From Rhodospirillaceae bacterium CCH5-H10 (GTDB lineage Bacteria > Pseudomonadota > Alphaproteobacteria > Reyranellales > Reyranellaceae), in assembly GCA_001557035.1 (NCBI GenBank), contig LSKJ01000555.1, forward strand, positions 1 through 14,989: a stretch of 14,989 nucleotides of DNA, written 5' to 3'. Both the position numbers and the translations under genes were made by a program. Under the pieces are notes generated by a model that was not told where the DNA came from, searched no databases, and saw only the letters and a program-made list of their open reading frames with translations. Positions within the stretch are counted from its first letter, which is position 1. Every line of letters begins with the position of its first letter. This document shows positions 6,430 through 14,006 of the stretch, piece by piece.

Positions 6430-6957
6430 ATGTTCGAAGTTCTCGATCCCACACCCGGCACCGCGCCGCCGGCCGGCCGGCTCGCCCCGCGTCTCGACAC
6501 GCTGGAGGGCAAGACCATCGGCTTCATCTCGAACGGCAAGGAAGGCACCAAGGGCTTCTTCAGGCACCTCGACCAGATCCTGCGCGAGGAATACGGCGTG
6601 GCCAACGTGGTGAGCCGCACCAAGTCGAACTACAGCGCGCCGGCCGATCCGCACATCGTGGCGGAGATCAAGGGCTGGGACGCCGTCGTCTCGGGCCTGG
6701 GGGATTGAGGGTCCTGCTCATCGTGCAGTCTGCACGACTCGGTTACCGCTGAAAGACTGGACGTTCCCGCGTTCAGCGTGATGACGACGCGCTTCGCCAG
6801 CGCCGCCGACATGATGAGCCGCGTGCTCGGCATGCCGGACTATGCCTTCGCCCAGATCGGCCATCCGGTCAGCAGTGCCACCGACGACCAGCTTCGCGAC
6901 ATGGCCCGCACGGCCATCGAGCAGGGGCTGGCGATGCTGGTGAAGCCCAAGGCCTGA
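6430..6957 (+). CDS. UGSC-family selenoprotein, with in-frame UGA (6706-6708) read as selenocysteine
   Basis: ATG 6430 has an AAGAGGAA ribosome site. The frame runs 92 codons to UGA 6706-6708, then continues open for 82 codons to TGA 6955-6957, giving 175 residues with Sec at 93. The Sec context is GLGD-U93-G94-S95-C96-S-S-C99, the name-giving motif of the UGSC (seleno)protein family. U-G-x-C-x-x-C has the same spacing as the Sec site of glycine reductase GrdB (UGTCTRC), suggesting a similar selenol/thiol redox centre. The segment before Sec (KTIGFISNGKEGTKGF, then EIKGWDAVVSGLGD) looks like an alternating beta-alpha fold. The segment after it has typical protein composition and a normal C-terminus. 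A bacterial SECIS-like hairpin starts directly after the UGA. The protein reacted upon is unknown. The alternative, a nonsense-mutated pseudogene, is unlikely given the motif and hairpin. Decoding needs SelA, SelB, SelD and tRNA-Sec from elsewhere in the genome. Confidence 0.9.
6706..6747 (+). promoter_or_regulatory. bacterial SECIS element for UGA 6706-6708
   Basis: Directly downstream of the UGA, TCGTGCA (6721-6727) and TGCACGA (6731-6737) form a perfect 7-bp stem around GTC (or 6 bp around AGTCT). GGT (6710-6712) and ACC (6745-6747) can close an outer stem. The apical G is the 20th base after the UGA, inside the 16-37 base window accepted for bacterial SECIS elements, and a GU in the loop is the SelB-contacting feature. 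The apex closely resembles the E. coli fdhF SECIS (TGCAGGTCTGCAC there, GTGCAGTCTGCAC here), including a following TCGGT. It lies inside the coding region, as bacterial SECIS elements do. Confidence 0.85.
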
Positions 6958-6974
6958 ACAACCCTGCCTGGCAA

Positions 6975-7003
6975 CCTCCGGCGACTTTTTGCGTTGTCGG
7001 AGG
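6975..7003 (+). terminator. hairpin after the selenoprotein gene, terminator-like but without a T-tract
   Basis: CCTCCGGCGAC (6975-6985) pairs with GTTGTCGGAGG (6993-7003) with two G-U wobbles, around a T-rich TTTTTGC loop. It starts 17 bases after the selenoprotein stop and ends before the next gene's ribosome site. There is no U-run after the stem, so it may be an attenuating or mRNA-stabilising hairpin instead of a full intrinsic terminator. Confidence 0.45.
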
Positions 7004-7031
7004 GAACCAAGAACAAGGGAGTTTCGGGCCT

Positions 7032-7256
7032 ATGAAGCCGATGGCAATTTTGGGCGTTCTTCTGATCGCGATCGGCATTGCCGGCCTGGCGATCGACAAT
7101 ATTTCCTTCACCGAGCGCAAGACCATCGTCGATGCCGGCCCGATCAAGGTCACGGCTGACGAGCAGCGCAACATCCCGATCCCGACGATTGCAGGCATCG
7201 TCGCCGTAATTGCCGGCGCCGGCCTCCTGTTCATGGGCCGCGCCGCTCGGAGCTAA
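7032..7256 (+). CDS. small two-helix membrane protein, unknown function
   Basis: A 74-residue protein. Hydrophobic segments at about 4-21 (MAILGVLLIAIGIAGLAI) and 50-68 (IPTIAGIVAVIAGAGLLFMG) flank a polar segment of about 28 residues containing TERKTIVDAGPIKVTADEQR. It ends with a basic GRAARS tail, which fits an inner-membrane hairpin. AAGGGAG at 7015-7021 lies 10 bases before the ATG, slightly long spacing. Similar small proteins with a D-x-G-P-x-x-V/A-T-A-D/E loop between two helices are widespread, but I cannot name the family with certainty. It follows the selenoprotein gene by 74 bases that include a hairpin, so it may be a third gene of that unit or independently expressed. Confidence 0.75.
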   Translation: MKPMAILGVLLIAIGIAGLAIDNISFTERKTIVDAGPIKVTADEQRNIPIPTIAGIVAVIAGAGLLFMGRAARS

Positions 7257-7264
7257 CTCTCATT

Positions 7265-7323
7265 GGAGCGCGCCACTCCAGTGGCGCTCAAGCCTATTGA
7301 GCGCCACTGGAGTGGCGCGCTCC
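7265..7323. repeat. perfect 27-bp inverted repeat with 5-base loop between convergent genes
   Basis: The arm at 7265-7291 is the exact reverse complement of the arm at 7297-7323, with GCCTA between. Each arm is itself nearly palindromic (GCGCCACT-2-AGTGGCGC), so the element is a pair of nested palindromes in head-to-head arrangement. It fills most of the 73-base gap between the plus-strand membrane protein and the minus-strand GST gene. It can act as a bidirectional transcription barrier, although no T-tract follows either arm. The nested symmetry is also that of REP/BIME-type dispersed elements. Which applies depends on its copy number in the genome. Confidence 0.85.
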
Positions 7324-7329
7324 GTTGCT

Positions 7330-8112
7330 TCAGCCCAGCGGCCAGGTGAAGCGGATATTGTTCTTCGACAAGCCGTCGAGGACGATCTGCTGGCCGCCCG
7401 ACTTCATCATCCATTCGAGACGATGATCGCGATACTCGCGCCGGATCTGGCCCGACGCGAGTCGCTCGTGGGCATTCGCCATGCTGGCGGCCGCCGCCTC
7501 GAACTCCTTGAAGGTCGCCGCGACCGAAGGGCGCTGGATGAGCCGGTCGCGCCACCGCGCCAGCGGTGAGCCGGCTGGCGTGCCCAGCCCGTAGAAGAAC
7601 GAGCGGTTGAGATAGGGCGCCACGCTGAGATCGGCCCAGCCGAAAGTCTCGCCGTTGAACCACGGCCGGTCGCCGAGCTTCTCCGAGAGCCAGGCCTGCA
7701 GTTCGGCGGTCTGCCGCGCCGCCGTGGCCTTCATCGTGTCCGCCTGCTCTCCCTCGGCGCGCTTGAACCAGCGGATCTCGCTCAAGCCCCAGTTCACGGC
7801 CTCGTAGAGCGTGTCGCAGAGATCCTCGATCATCCGCGCCTCGGCGCGCGCCGGGGGATCGCGCGGCAGCAGGGGCGGCGAGGGATGCTTGTCTTCGAGA
7901 TATTCGAGGATGATCGTCGAGTCGAAGATGCGGGCGTCGCCGTCGATCAGGGTCGGCACCTCGTTGCGCGGGCTGGCCGCCGCGAACGCGCCGCCGGCCG
8001 TGCCGGTCCCCAGTGCGGCGGGAGTCTCGACCCTGAAGTCGAGCCCCTTCTCGCGCAGCGCGATCTTCACCTTCTGGGCATAGGACGAAAGAGGGTGTTC
8101 GTAGAGCAGCAT
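7330..8112 (-). CDS. glutathione S-transferase family protein
   Basis: A 260-residue GST. The N-terminal thioredoxin fold (about 1-78) begins MLLYEHPLSSYAQKVKIALREKGL; S9/S10 near Y11 are the candidate glutathione-activating residues. EVPTL (cis-Pro 53) and FDSTIILEYLE (D64-S65) are the glutathione-binding signatures. The C-terminal helical domain contains PWFNGETFGWADLSVAPYL, the usual N-capping motif of GST domain 2. It probably conjugates or removes glutathione from small electrophiles in the cytoplasm. ATG 8112 matches the family start; an in-frame GTG at 8121 would overlap the upstream gene's stop as GTGA and add three residues. It is the last gene of the minus-strand operon that begins with the solute-binding protein at 9827. 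Confidence 0.9.
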   Translation of the reverse strand: MLLYEHPLSSYAQKVKIALREKGLDFRVETPAALGTGTAGGAFAAASPRNEVPTLIDGDARIFDSTIILEYLEDKHPSPPLLPRDPPARAEARMIEDLCDTLYEAVNWGLSEIRWFKRAEGEQADTMKATAARQTAELQAWLSEKLGDRPWFNGETFGWADLSVAPYLNRSFFYGLGTPAGSPLARWRDRLIQRPSVAATFKEFEAAAASMANAHERLASGQIRREYRDHRLEWMMKSGGQQIVLDGLSKNNIRFTWPLG

Positions 8113-8117
8113 GGCGC

Positions 8118-8471
8118 TCACTTCGCTTGGGGGATCTCCATGCGGACCGCGATGGCGGCACTGGCGATCACCGCCGGATCGTTGTTCTCCGGATCGGCGA
8201 TGTCGAGGCCGCCCTTCACTACTTTCACGGTGACGATGCCGTGCGGCAGGGAGGCCTTAACTTTCTCCGCATCGACCTTGTCGGGTTGCTGCACGCCGAT
8301 CGTGACGTCGACGAACATGCCGGTCTTGGTGTCGATCTTGAGGGCCCGGATCATGGCGAGCGACGAATGGTGCAGGGCGTCCTGCACAGCACGCAGGGCG
8401 GCCTTGGTGTAGTCGCCGCCGTGCAGGTCGTTGCCGGTACCGAGTTCGAGGATCACGCGCTTGGCGGTCAT
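8118..8471 (-). CDS. Lin0512-family protein, copy 1
   Basis: A 117-residue protein of the Lin0512 family, a small family of unknown function. The family's conserved N-terminal GxGxDxHG motif is intact as G11-T-G-N-D-L-H17-G, followed by GDYTKAALRAVQDALHHSSL. A second conserved region reads DVTIGVQQPDKVD, then LPHGIVTVKVVKGGLDI. GAGGAG lies about 8 bases before ATG 8471. It follows the second copy by 11 bases and overlaps or abuts the GST start. No catalytic role is established; the conserved Asp and His would suit metal or substrate binding, which is inference. Confidence 0.88.
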   Translation of the reverse strand: MTAKRVILELGTGNDLHGGDYTKAALRAVQDALHHSSLAMIRALKIDTKTGMFVDVTIGVQQPDKVDAEKVKASLPHGIVTVKVVKGGLDIADPENNDPAVIASAAIAVRMEIPQAK

Positions 8472-8482
8472 GTTTCGTCTCC

Positions 8483-8821
8483 TCACAGGTCCAGGCGCAC
8501 GATGGCGGCGGCCTGGGCGATCACCGTCTTGTCCGTGCCGGCCTCGTTGGCGATTTCCAGTCCACCCTCGACGACCTTCACCGTGCCGGTGCCGTGCGGC
8601 AGGACCGCCAGCACCTGGGCCGTGTCGACCAGTTCGGGCTGGGGCACGCCGATCAGGACCTCGACCACCATGTCGTCGCTCGACTTGCCGAGCGCCGTCG
8701 CGACGGTAAGCGAGTTGTGCCACAGCGCGTCGCGCAGGGCCCGGACGGCGGCCTTGGTATAGTCGCCGCCCCTTATGTCGGTGCCCATGCCGATCTCGAG
8801 GGCCACCTTCTTCAGTGCCAT
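8483..8821 (-). CDS. Lin0512-family protein, copy 2, with His-to-Arg change in the family motif
   Basis: A 112-residue paralogue of the neighbouring Lin0512 gene, alignable end to end without large gaps (GDYTKAAVRALRDALWHNSL against GDYTKAALRAVQDALHHSSL; LIGVPQPELVD against TIGVQQPDKVD). Its N-terminal motif reads G11-M-G-T-D-I-R17-G, so the otherwise conserved His is Arg. A GGGAG site lies 6-7 bases before ATG 8821. It is cotranscribed with copy 1 (11-base gap) and with the solute-binding protein upstream (13-base gap). The tandem pair with one altered motif suggests a heteromer with one degenerate site, or two different ligands. Confidence 0.86.
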   Translation of the reverse strand: MALKKVALEIGMGTDIRGGDYTKAAVRALRDALWHNSLTVATALGKSSDDMVVEVLIGVPQPELVDTAQVLAVLPHGTGTVKVVEGGLEIANEAGTDKTVIAQAAAIVRLDL

Positions 8822-8834
8822 GGTCTTCTCCCGG

Positions 8835-9827
8835 TCAGGGCTTCGCGAGGCCGGCCTTGATGAGCAGCGGCTTGACCTCGGCATAGTACTTCTCGGCGAA
8901 AGCGCGGAAGTCCGCGGGGGGCTTGTCCCATGGAACCTGGATGAACTTCGCGAGATACTCGGTCACCTTGGGCTCGGCGGAGGCCTGCTTGAAGGCCTCG
9001 TGGAGCGTGTTGACGATCTCGGGCGGCATGCCCTTGGGGCCGAGCAGCCCGTAGGGGCTCTGGCCGACGACGTTGACCCCGAGCTCGATCATGGTCGGCA
9101 CGTTCGGATAGCGCGGGATGCGCTTCTCGGTGGCGAAGGCCAGGATCCGGCACTTGCCGTCGTCGACGAACGGCGCCCACTGCGCGGCGTCGGCGATGAA
9201 CTGGATCTCGCCGCTCATCAGCGCCTGCATCCATTCCGCCCCGCCCTTGTAGGGGACGTGGGTGAACTTCGCGCCGGTGGCCTGCTCGACCTCGATCATC
9301 ATGAGCTGGCCGGTGCCGCCCACACCCGAGGTGCCGTAATTGTACTTGTCGGGGTCCTTCTTGCCGGCCGCGATCATGTCCTGGAACGTCTTCCAGGGAG
9401 AGTCGGAGCGCACGACGATACCCATCGTGTAGCCCGACAGGCCGGTGATGTAGGTGAAGTCGGTCAGCGGATTCCAGCTGGTCTGCTGGTAGTGCGGATA
9501 GCGAAGCGTGTTGATGCTCATCACCGCCAGCGTGTAGCCGTCAGGCTTGGCGTTGAGCAGCATCGCCGGCGCCAGCGTGCCGGCGGCGCCGGGCTTGATG
9601 TCGATGATGATCTGCTGGCCCAGGATCTTGCCGACCGCCTCGGCGAGCAGGCGCATGTGGACGTCGGTGACACCGCCCGCGGCGAAGGGATTGTAGATCG
9701 TGATCGGCTTCTCGGGCTTCCAGCGGGCCTGGCCGCGCGCGGCCCCCGAGCCGATCATCGGCGCGGCGAGCGCGGTCGTGCCGGCCAGAACGGCAAAGCG
9801 GCGACGGTTCATCGACATCGGGGACAT
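8835..9827 (-). CDS. TctC/Bug-family solute-binding protein, second copy
   Basis: A 330-residue periplasmic binding protein. The start ATG 9827 has GGAGGAG 5 bases upstream. An NRRRFAVLAG twin-arginine-like signal at 7-16 leads to cleavage near ARGQA (about 34). The mature region shows KPITIYNPFAAGGVTD, GQQIIIDIKPGAAGT and KPDGYTLAVM. Later blocks are FTHVPYKGGAEWMQALMSGEI and a YPNVPTMIELG segment, all family features. It differs clearly from the copy at 1416, so the ligands probably differ. No TctAB permease is adjacent. It is the first gene of a tightly packed operon with two Lin0512 genes and a GST, so its ligand may be the substrate handled by those proteins. Confidence 0.92.
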   Translation of the reverse strand: MSPMSMNRRRFAVLAGTTALAAPMIGSGAARGQARWKPEKPITIYNPFAAGGVTDVHMRLLAEAVGKILGQQIIIDIKPGAAGTLAPAMLLNAKPDGYTLAVMSINTLRYPHYQQTSWNPLTDFTYITGLSGYTMGIVVRSDSPWKTFQDMIAAGKKDPDKYNYGTSGVGGTGQLMMIEVEQATGAKFTHVPYKGGAEWMQALMSGEIQFIADAAQWAPFVDDGKCRILAFATEKRIPRYPNVPTMIELGVNVVGQSPYGLLGPKGMPPEIVNTLHEAFKQASAEPKVTEYLAKFIQVPWDKPPADFRAFAEKYYAEVKPLLIKAGLAKP

Positions 9828-9872
9828 GAACGCTCCTCCAGTTTATTTCTTTTGAATCTCGCATACGGCGAA

Positions 9873-9893
9873 ACGGCTGCGCGAGGCAGCCGT
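9873..9893. terminator. hairpin between doxX and the solute-binding gene
   Basis: ACGGCTGC (9873-9880) and GCAGCCGT (9886-9893) form a perfect 8-bp stem around GCGAG. Both flanking genes are on the minus strand. Read that way, the stem is followed by TTTCG, a short T-run only, so it could be a weak terminator after the DoxX gene or a structure upstream of the solute-binding operon promoter. Confidence 0.4.
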
Positions 9894-9933
9894 CCGTTCG
9901 TTCCATAGCGTCTTGGCGGAGGCGCGTTAAGCG

Positions 9934-10332
9934 CTACTTCCGGCGTGCGGCGTCGATGCTCCACGGGCCGGGGCCCGCCGCGGCAAAGTACAGGAACACG
10001 AAGCAGTAGAGGATCGCCAACTCGCCGGCATTGAGGATGGGATAGAAGCCCCGCGGCGCGTGGGCCATGAAGTAGGCCACGGCCATCAATCCGGACAGCA
10101 CGAAAGCGACGCTGCGGGTGAACAAGCCGAGAATGATCAGGACGCCGCCCACAAGCTCCAGGATGCCGGCGATGCCGGGCAGCGAGGTCAGGCTGAGGTT
10201 GGCGAACATCGGCATGACGGGGATTTTCAGCAGCTTGGCCGTGCCGTGCTGGAGGAAGAGCAGGCCGGTCATGATCCGCAGGATGCTGAGCAGACGCGGA
10301 GCCCAGGCAGCAGCGAGAGCGTCGAGGTTCAT
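9934..10332 (-). CDS. DoxX-family integral membrane protein
   Basis: A 132-residue protein with four predicted membrane helices and the family N-terminal pattern RIMTGLLFLQHGTAKLL. Later segments GIAGILELVGGVLIILGL, AFVLSGLMAVAYFMAHAP and NAGELAILYCFVFLYFAAAGPGPWSID are typical of DoxX proteins. The family is implicated in membrane redox or oxidative-stress complexes in some bacteria, but no specific role can be assigned here. GGAGAG lies about 9 bases before ATG 10332. It is divergent from the ABC transporter operon across about 206 bases that contain no other gene. It is separated from the solute-binding operon by 106 bases with a hairpin. Confidence 0.88.
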   Translation of the reverse strand: MNLDALAAAWAPRLLSILRIMTGLLFLQHGTAKLLKIPVMPMFANLSLTSLPGIAGILELVGGVLIILGLFTRSVAFVLSGLMAVAYFMAHAPRGFYPILNAGELAILYCFVFLYFAAAGPGPWSIDAARRK

Positions 10333-10538
10333 CGTAAAATCTCTCCAAGCACAAACACAGGTCGCCATCCTGATTGCGGCACGCTCTTTCGACAAGCGAT
10401 TGCAGGTGATTCGGTTACCGATCCGTCAGTGAGCTCTCGCACTTCGTTCCGGGTTTGCCTATGATCCGCAGCGATCGGTCGAAAGAACCGGCGGTTGCAC
10501 AAGCAATAAGCGGCCAAGTCCGCACGCGTGGAGGAAGT

Positions 10539-11591
<1,053 letters not shown>

Positions 11592-11636
11592 GAACGGGGA
11601 AAAGACGGACAAAGGTCAAAAAGGAGGAAACAAAGA

Positions 11637-12968
11637 ATGGCGTTCATCATCAAGCGTCGTGAGTCGATCATCCTCGGTGCCGCCGCGGCGGCGATGGCAA
11701 TGGCCGGCAAGGCCAATGCGCAGTCGGAGATTCCCAAGGCGGACGTTCCGGCGCCCAAGCTGCCGATCGAAAAGGGCGCAACGCTTCGCCTGATCCGGCC
11801 GGCGCGCTTCGTCGAGCCCGACGAGGTGATCTTCCGCGCCAACAGCGCCAAGTTCGCCAAGGAGACGGGCGTCGAGGTCAAAGTCGACCTCGTCGGCTGG
11901 GAAGACATCCGCCAGCAGACCGCCGTCTCGGCCAACACCGGCGCCGGCCCCGACATCGTCCTGGGCTGGGCGGAAGATCCGCACATCTATGCCGACAAGG
12001 TGATCGAGCTCTCCGACGTCGCCGAGTATCTCGGCAAGAAGTATGGCGGCTGGATGTTCCTCGGCGAGAAGTTCGGCAAGAAGGCCAAGACCAACAACTG
12101 GATCGGAATCCCGATGGGCGGCACCGGCGGCCCGCTGGTCTATCGCGCCTCGGCGGTGAAGGAAGCCGGCTTCGACAAGGTGCCGACCACGCTTCCCGAC
12201 CTGCTGAAGCTCTGCCAGCAGCTGCAGAAGATCAAGAAGCCGGCCGGCTTCGCGCTCGGCAATGCGGTGGGCGACGCCAACGGATTCGCCAACTGGATGC
12301 TGTGGAGCCATGGCGGCGCCCTCGTCGACGAGGACGGCAAGGTCATCATCAACAGCAAGGAAACGGTCAACGCGCTCAACTACGTGAAGGAACTCTACCC
12401 GACCTTCATCCCGGGCACGATGTCGTGGAACGACATCAGCAACAACCGGGCCTACGCGTCGAACGAGCTGTTCTTCACGGCCAACGGCGTGTCGATGTAC
12501 TTCGCGCTGAAGAACGATCCGGCGACCAAGGCGATCGCCGACGACACCGAGCACGCGCTGCTGACCCAGGGCGTGGCGAGTTCGGCGCCGATGAGCGCCA
12601 CGGTGCTGAACGCGATGGTGTTCAAGCACACCAAGTTCCCGAACGCGGCCAAGGCCTACCTGACCTTCATGATGGAGGCCGAGCAGTACGATCCGTGGCT
12701 GACCGGCTGCCTGGGCTACTGGTCGCACCCGCTCAACGCCTACGACAAGAGCAAGGTGTGGACGAGCGATCCCAAGATCGCGATCTATCGCAGCACCATG
12801 AACAACCGTTTCTGGAGCGGCTACAAGGGTCCGATCACCCAGGCCGCCGGCACGGTCGCGGCCGAGTACATCCTCGTCCAGATGTTCGCCTCGGTGGCCT
12901 CCGGCCAGGCTTCCCCGGCCGATGCGGCCAAGGAAGCGGAACGCCGCACGCGCCGCTACTACCGCTAA
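11637..12968 (+). CDS. ABC transporter extracellular solute-binding protein, family 1 (sugar type)
   Basis: A 443-residue binding protein. KRRESIILGAAAAAMAMAGKANA is the export signal, with likely cleavage before QSE (about residue 29-30); no lipobox Cys is present. The family-1 fold is suggested by FAKETGVEVKVDLVGWEDIRQQ near the N-lobe, GPDIVLGW, IGIPMGGTGGPLVYRASAVKEAGF, and TFMMEAEQYDPWLTG in the C-lobe. The strong site AAGGAGG (11621-11627) lies 9 bases before the ATG, consistent with the high expression binding proteins need. An 11-bp hairpin follows the stop. It sits between the ATPase and the two permeases, so all four form one importer. The specific ligand cannot be determined. Confidence 0.93.
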   Translation: MAFIIKRRESIILGAAAAAMAMAGKANAQSEIPKADVPAPKLPIEKGATLRLIRPARFVEPDEVIFRANSAKFAKETGVEVKVDLVGWEDIRQQTAVSANTGAGPDIVLGWAEDPHIYADKVIELSDVAEYLGKKYGGWMFLGEKFGKKAKTNNWIGIPMGGTGGPLVYRASAVKEAGFDKVPTTLPDLLKLCQQLQKIKKPAGFALGNAVGDANGFANWMLWSHGGALVDEDGKVIINSKETVNALNYVKELYPTFIPGTMSWNDISNNRAYASNELFFTANGVSMYFALKNDPATKAIADDTEHALLTQGVASSAPMSATVLNAMVFKHTKFPNAAKAYLTFMMEAEQYDPWLTGCLGYWSHPLNAYDKSKVWTSDPKIAIYRSTMNNRFWSGYKGPITQAAGTVAAEYILVQMFASVASGQASPADAAKEAERRTRRYYR

Positions 12969-12998
12969 GGCCGGACAGGCCAAGGCAAGACAGGGAAT

Positions 12999-13025
12999 GG
13001 CGCGACCGGGCCGACCGGTCGCGCC
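12999..13025 (+). other. intercistronic hairpin between solute-binding and permease genes
   Basis: GGCGCGACCGG (12999-13009) and CCGGTCGCGCC (13015-13025) form a perfect 11-bp GC-rich stem around GCCGA, in the 81-base gap of the operon. It has no T-tract, so it is not a classical terminator. Stable hairpins in this position in other importer operons protect the 3' end of the binding-protein mRNA and raise its level relative to the permeases; that role is inferred here. Confidence 0.7.
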
Positions 13026-13049
13026 GCTCTCCCGCTCTTCGGAGGGAAG

Positions 13050-14006
13050 ATGACCGTCGTCACGACGACCGACTGGAACCGGACCCGGATACAGCAGGGT
13101 CCGCTGGCGCGCCTGTTCGACAACAAGGCGTTCCTGATCTTCATTTGCTTGCTGCCGGCCATGGGCCTGCTGACGGTGTTCCTCACCTATCCGCTGGGCC
13201 TCGGCATCTGGCTGTCGTTCACGGACACCAAGATCGGCCGCACCGGCAAATGGATCGGCCTGGAGAACTTCGAATACCTGCTGGAAGACCCGCAGTTCTG
13301 GACCGCGGTGTTCTACAGCGTCTTCTATACCGGGGTCGCGACCTTCGGAAAGTTCGCGCTGGGCCTCTGGCTCGCGCTGCTGCTGAATCGCCACCTGCCG
13401 CTCAAGAACCTGCTGCGCGCCATCATCCTGCTGCCGTGGATCGTGCCGACCGTGCTGTCGGCGCTGGCCTTCTGGTGGATCTACGATCCGCAGTTCTCGA
13501 TCATCTCCTATTTCGCCATCGACGTGCTGGGCATCCGGGAAAAGCCCTTCGACTTCCTGAGCACGACGTGGCCGGCGCGCTGGTCGCTGATCGCGGCGAA
13601 CATCTGGCGCGGCATCCCGTTCGTGGCGATCTCGCTGCTGGCCGGCCTTCAGACCATCTCGCCCTCGCTCTACGAGGCGGCGTTGCTCGACGGCTCCACG
13701 GCGTGGCAGCGCTTCCGCTATATCACTTTCCCGCTGCTGCTGCCCATCCTGGCGATCGTGATGACCTTCTCGATCATCTTCACGTTCACCGACTTCCAAC
13801 TCGTCTATGCGATCACCCGTGGCGGACCGATCAACTCGACCCACCTGATGGCAACGCTCGCCTTCCAGCGCGGCATCGCCGGCGGCGAGCTGGGCGAGGG
13901 CGCCGCGATCGCCGTCGCCATGATCCCGTTCCTCGTGTTCGCCACGCTGTTCAGCTACTTCGCGCTCGCGCGCCGCAAGTGGCAGCAGGGAGAGGCCAAT
14001 GACTGA
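13050..14006 (+). CDS. ABC transporter permease, MalF/UgpA-type
   Basis: A 318-residue inner-membrane permease with about six helices, the first near residues 27-50 (FLIFICLLPAMGLLTVFLTYPLG). The EAA loop that docks on the ATPase starts at E209 (EAALLDGSTAW, with G215) and continues to ITFP. GGAGGGAAG precedes ATG 13050. The LSFTDTKIG and GLENFEYLLEDPQFW segments after the first helix are typical of the first CUT1 permease. Its 3' end overlaps the next permease start by 8 bases, indicating coupled translation and probable heterodimer formation. Confidence 0.95.
   Translation: MTVVTTTDWNRTRIQQGPLARLFDNKAFLIFICLLPAMGLLTVFLTYPLGLGIWLSFTDTKIGRTGKWIGLENFEYLLEDPQFWTAVFYSVFYTGVATFGKFALGLWLALLLNRHLPLKNLLRAIILLPWIVPTVLSALAFWWIYDPQFSIISYFAIDVLGIREKPFDFLSTTWPARWSLIAANIWRGIPFVAISLLAGLQTISPSLYEAALLDGSTAWQRFRYITFPLLLPILAIVMTFSIIFTFTDFQLVYAITRGGPINSTHLMATLAFQRGIAGGELGEGAAIAVAMIPFLVFATLFSYFALARRKWQQGEAND

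Noticed and set aside
6430..6708. A nonsense-mutated pseudogene truncated at residue 92.
   Set aside because: The stop is specifically UGA, at the first position of the UGSC motif. It is followed by a correctly spaced SECIS hairpin, and the downstream frame is intact to a natural end.
6781..6957. A separate small gene starting at ATG 6781 inside the second half of the selenoprotein.
   Set aside because: There is no ribosome site before it. It would leave the stretch from the UGA to 6781 unexplained, whereas Sec read-through with a SECIS accounts for the whole frame.
8775..9908. A 377-codon plus-strand frame opposite the second Bug protein.
   Set aside because: It is antisense to a clear Bug protein with signal peptide and ribosome site. 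Its His/Arg/Asp/Leu-rich composition is typical of a shadow frame.
10460..10465. TATGAT as a -10 box for the ABC operon.
   Set aside because: No acceptable -35 lies 16-18 bases upstream and the extended -10 TG is displaced by one base, so it is only mentioned under the ATPase gene.
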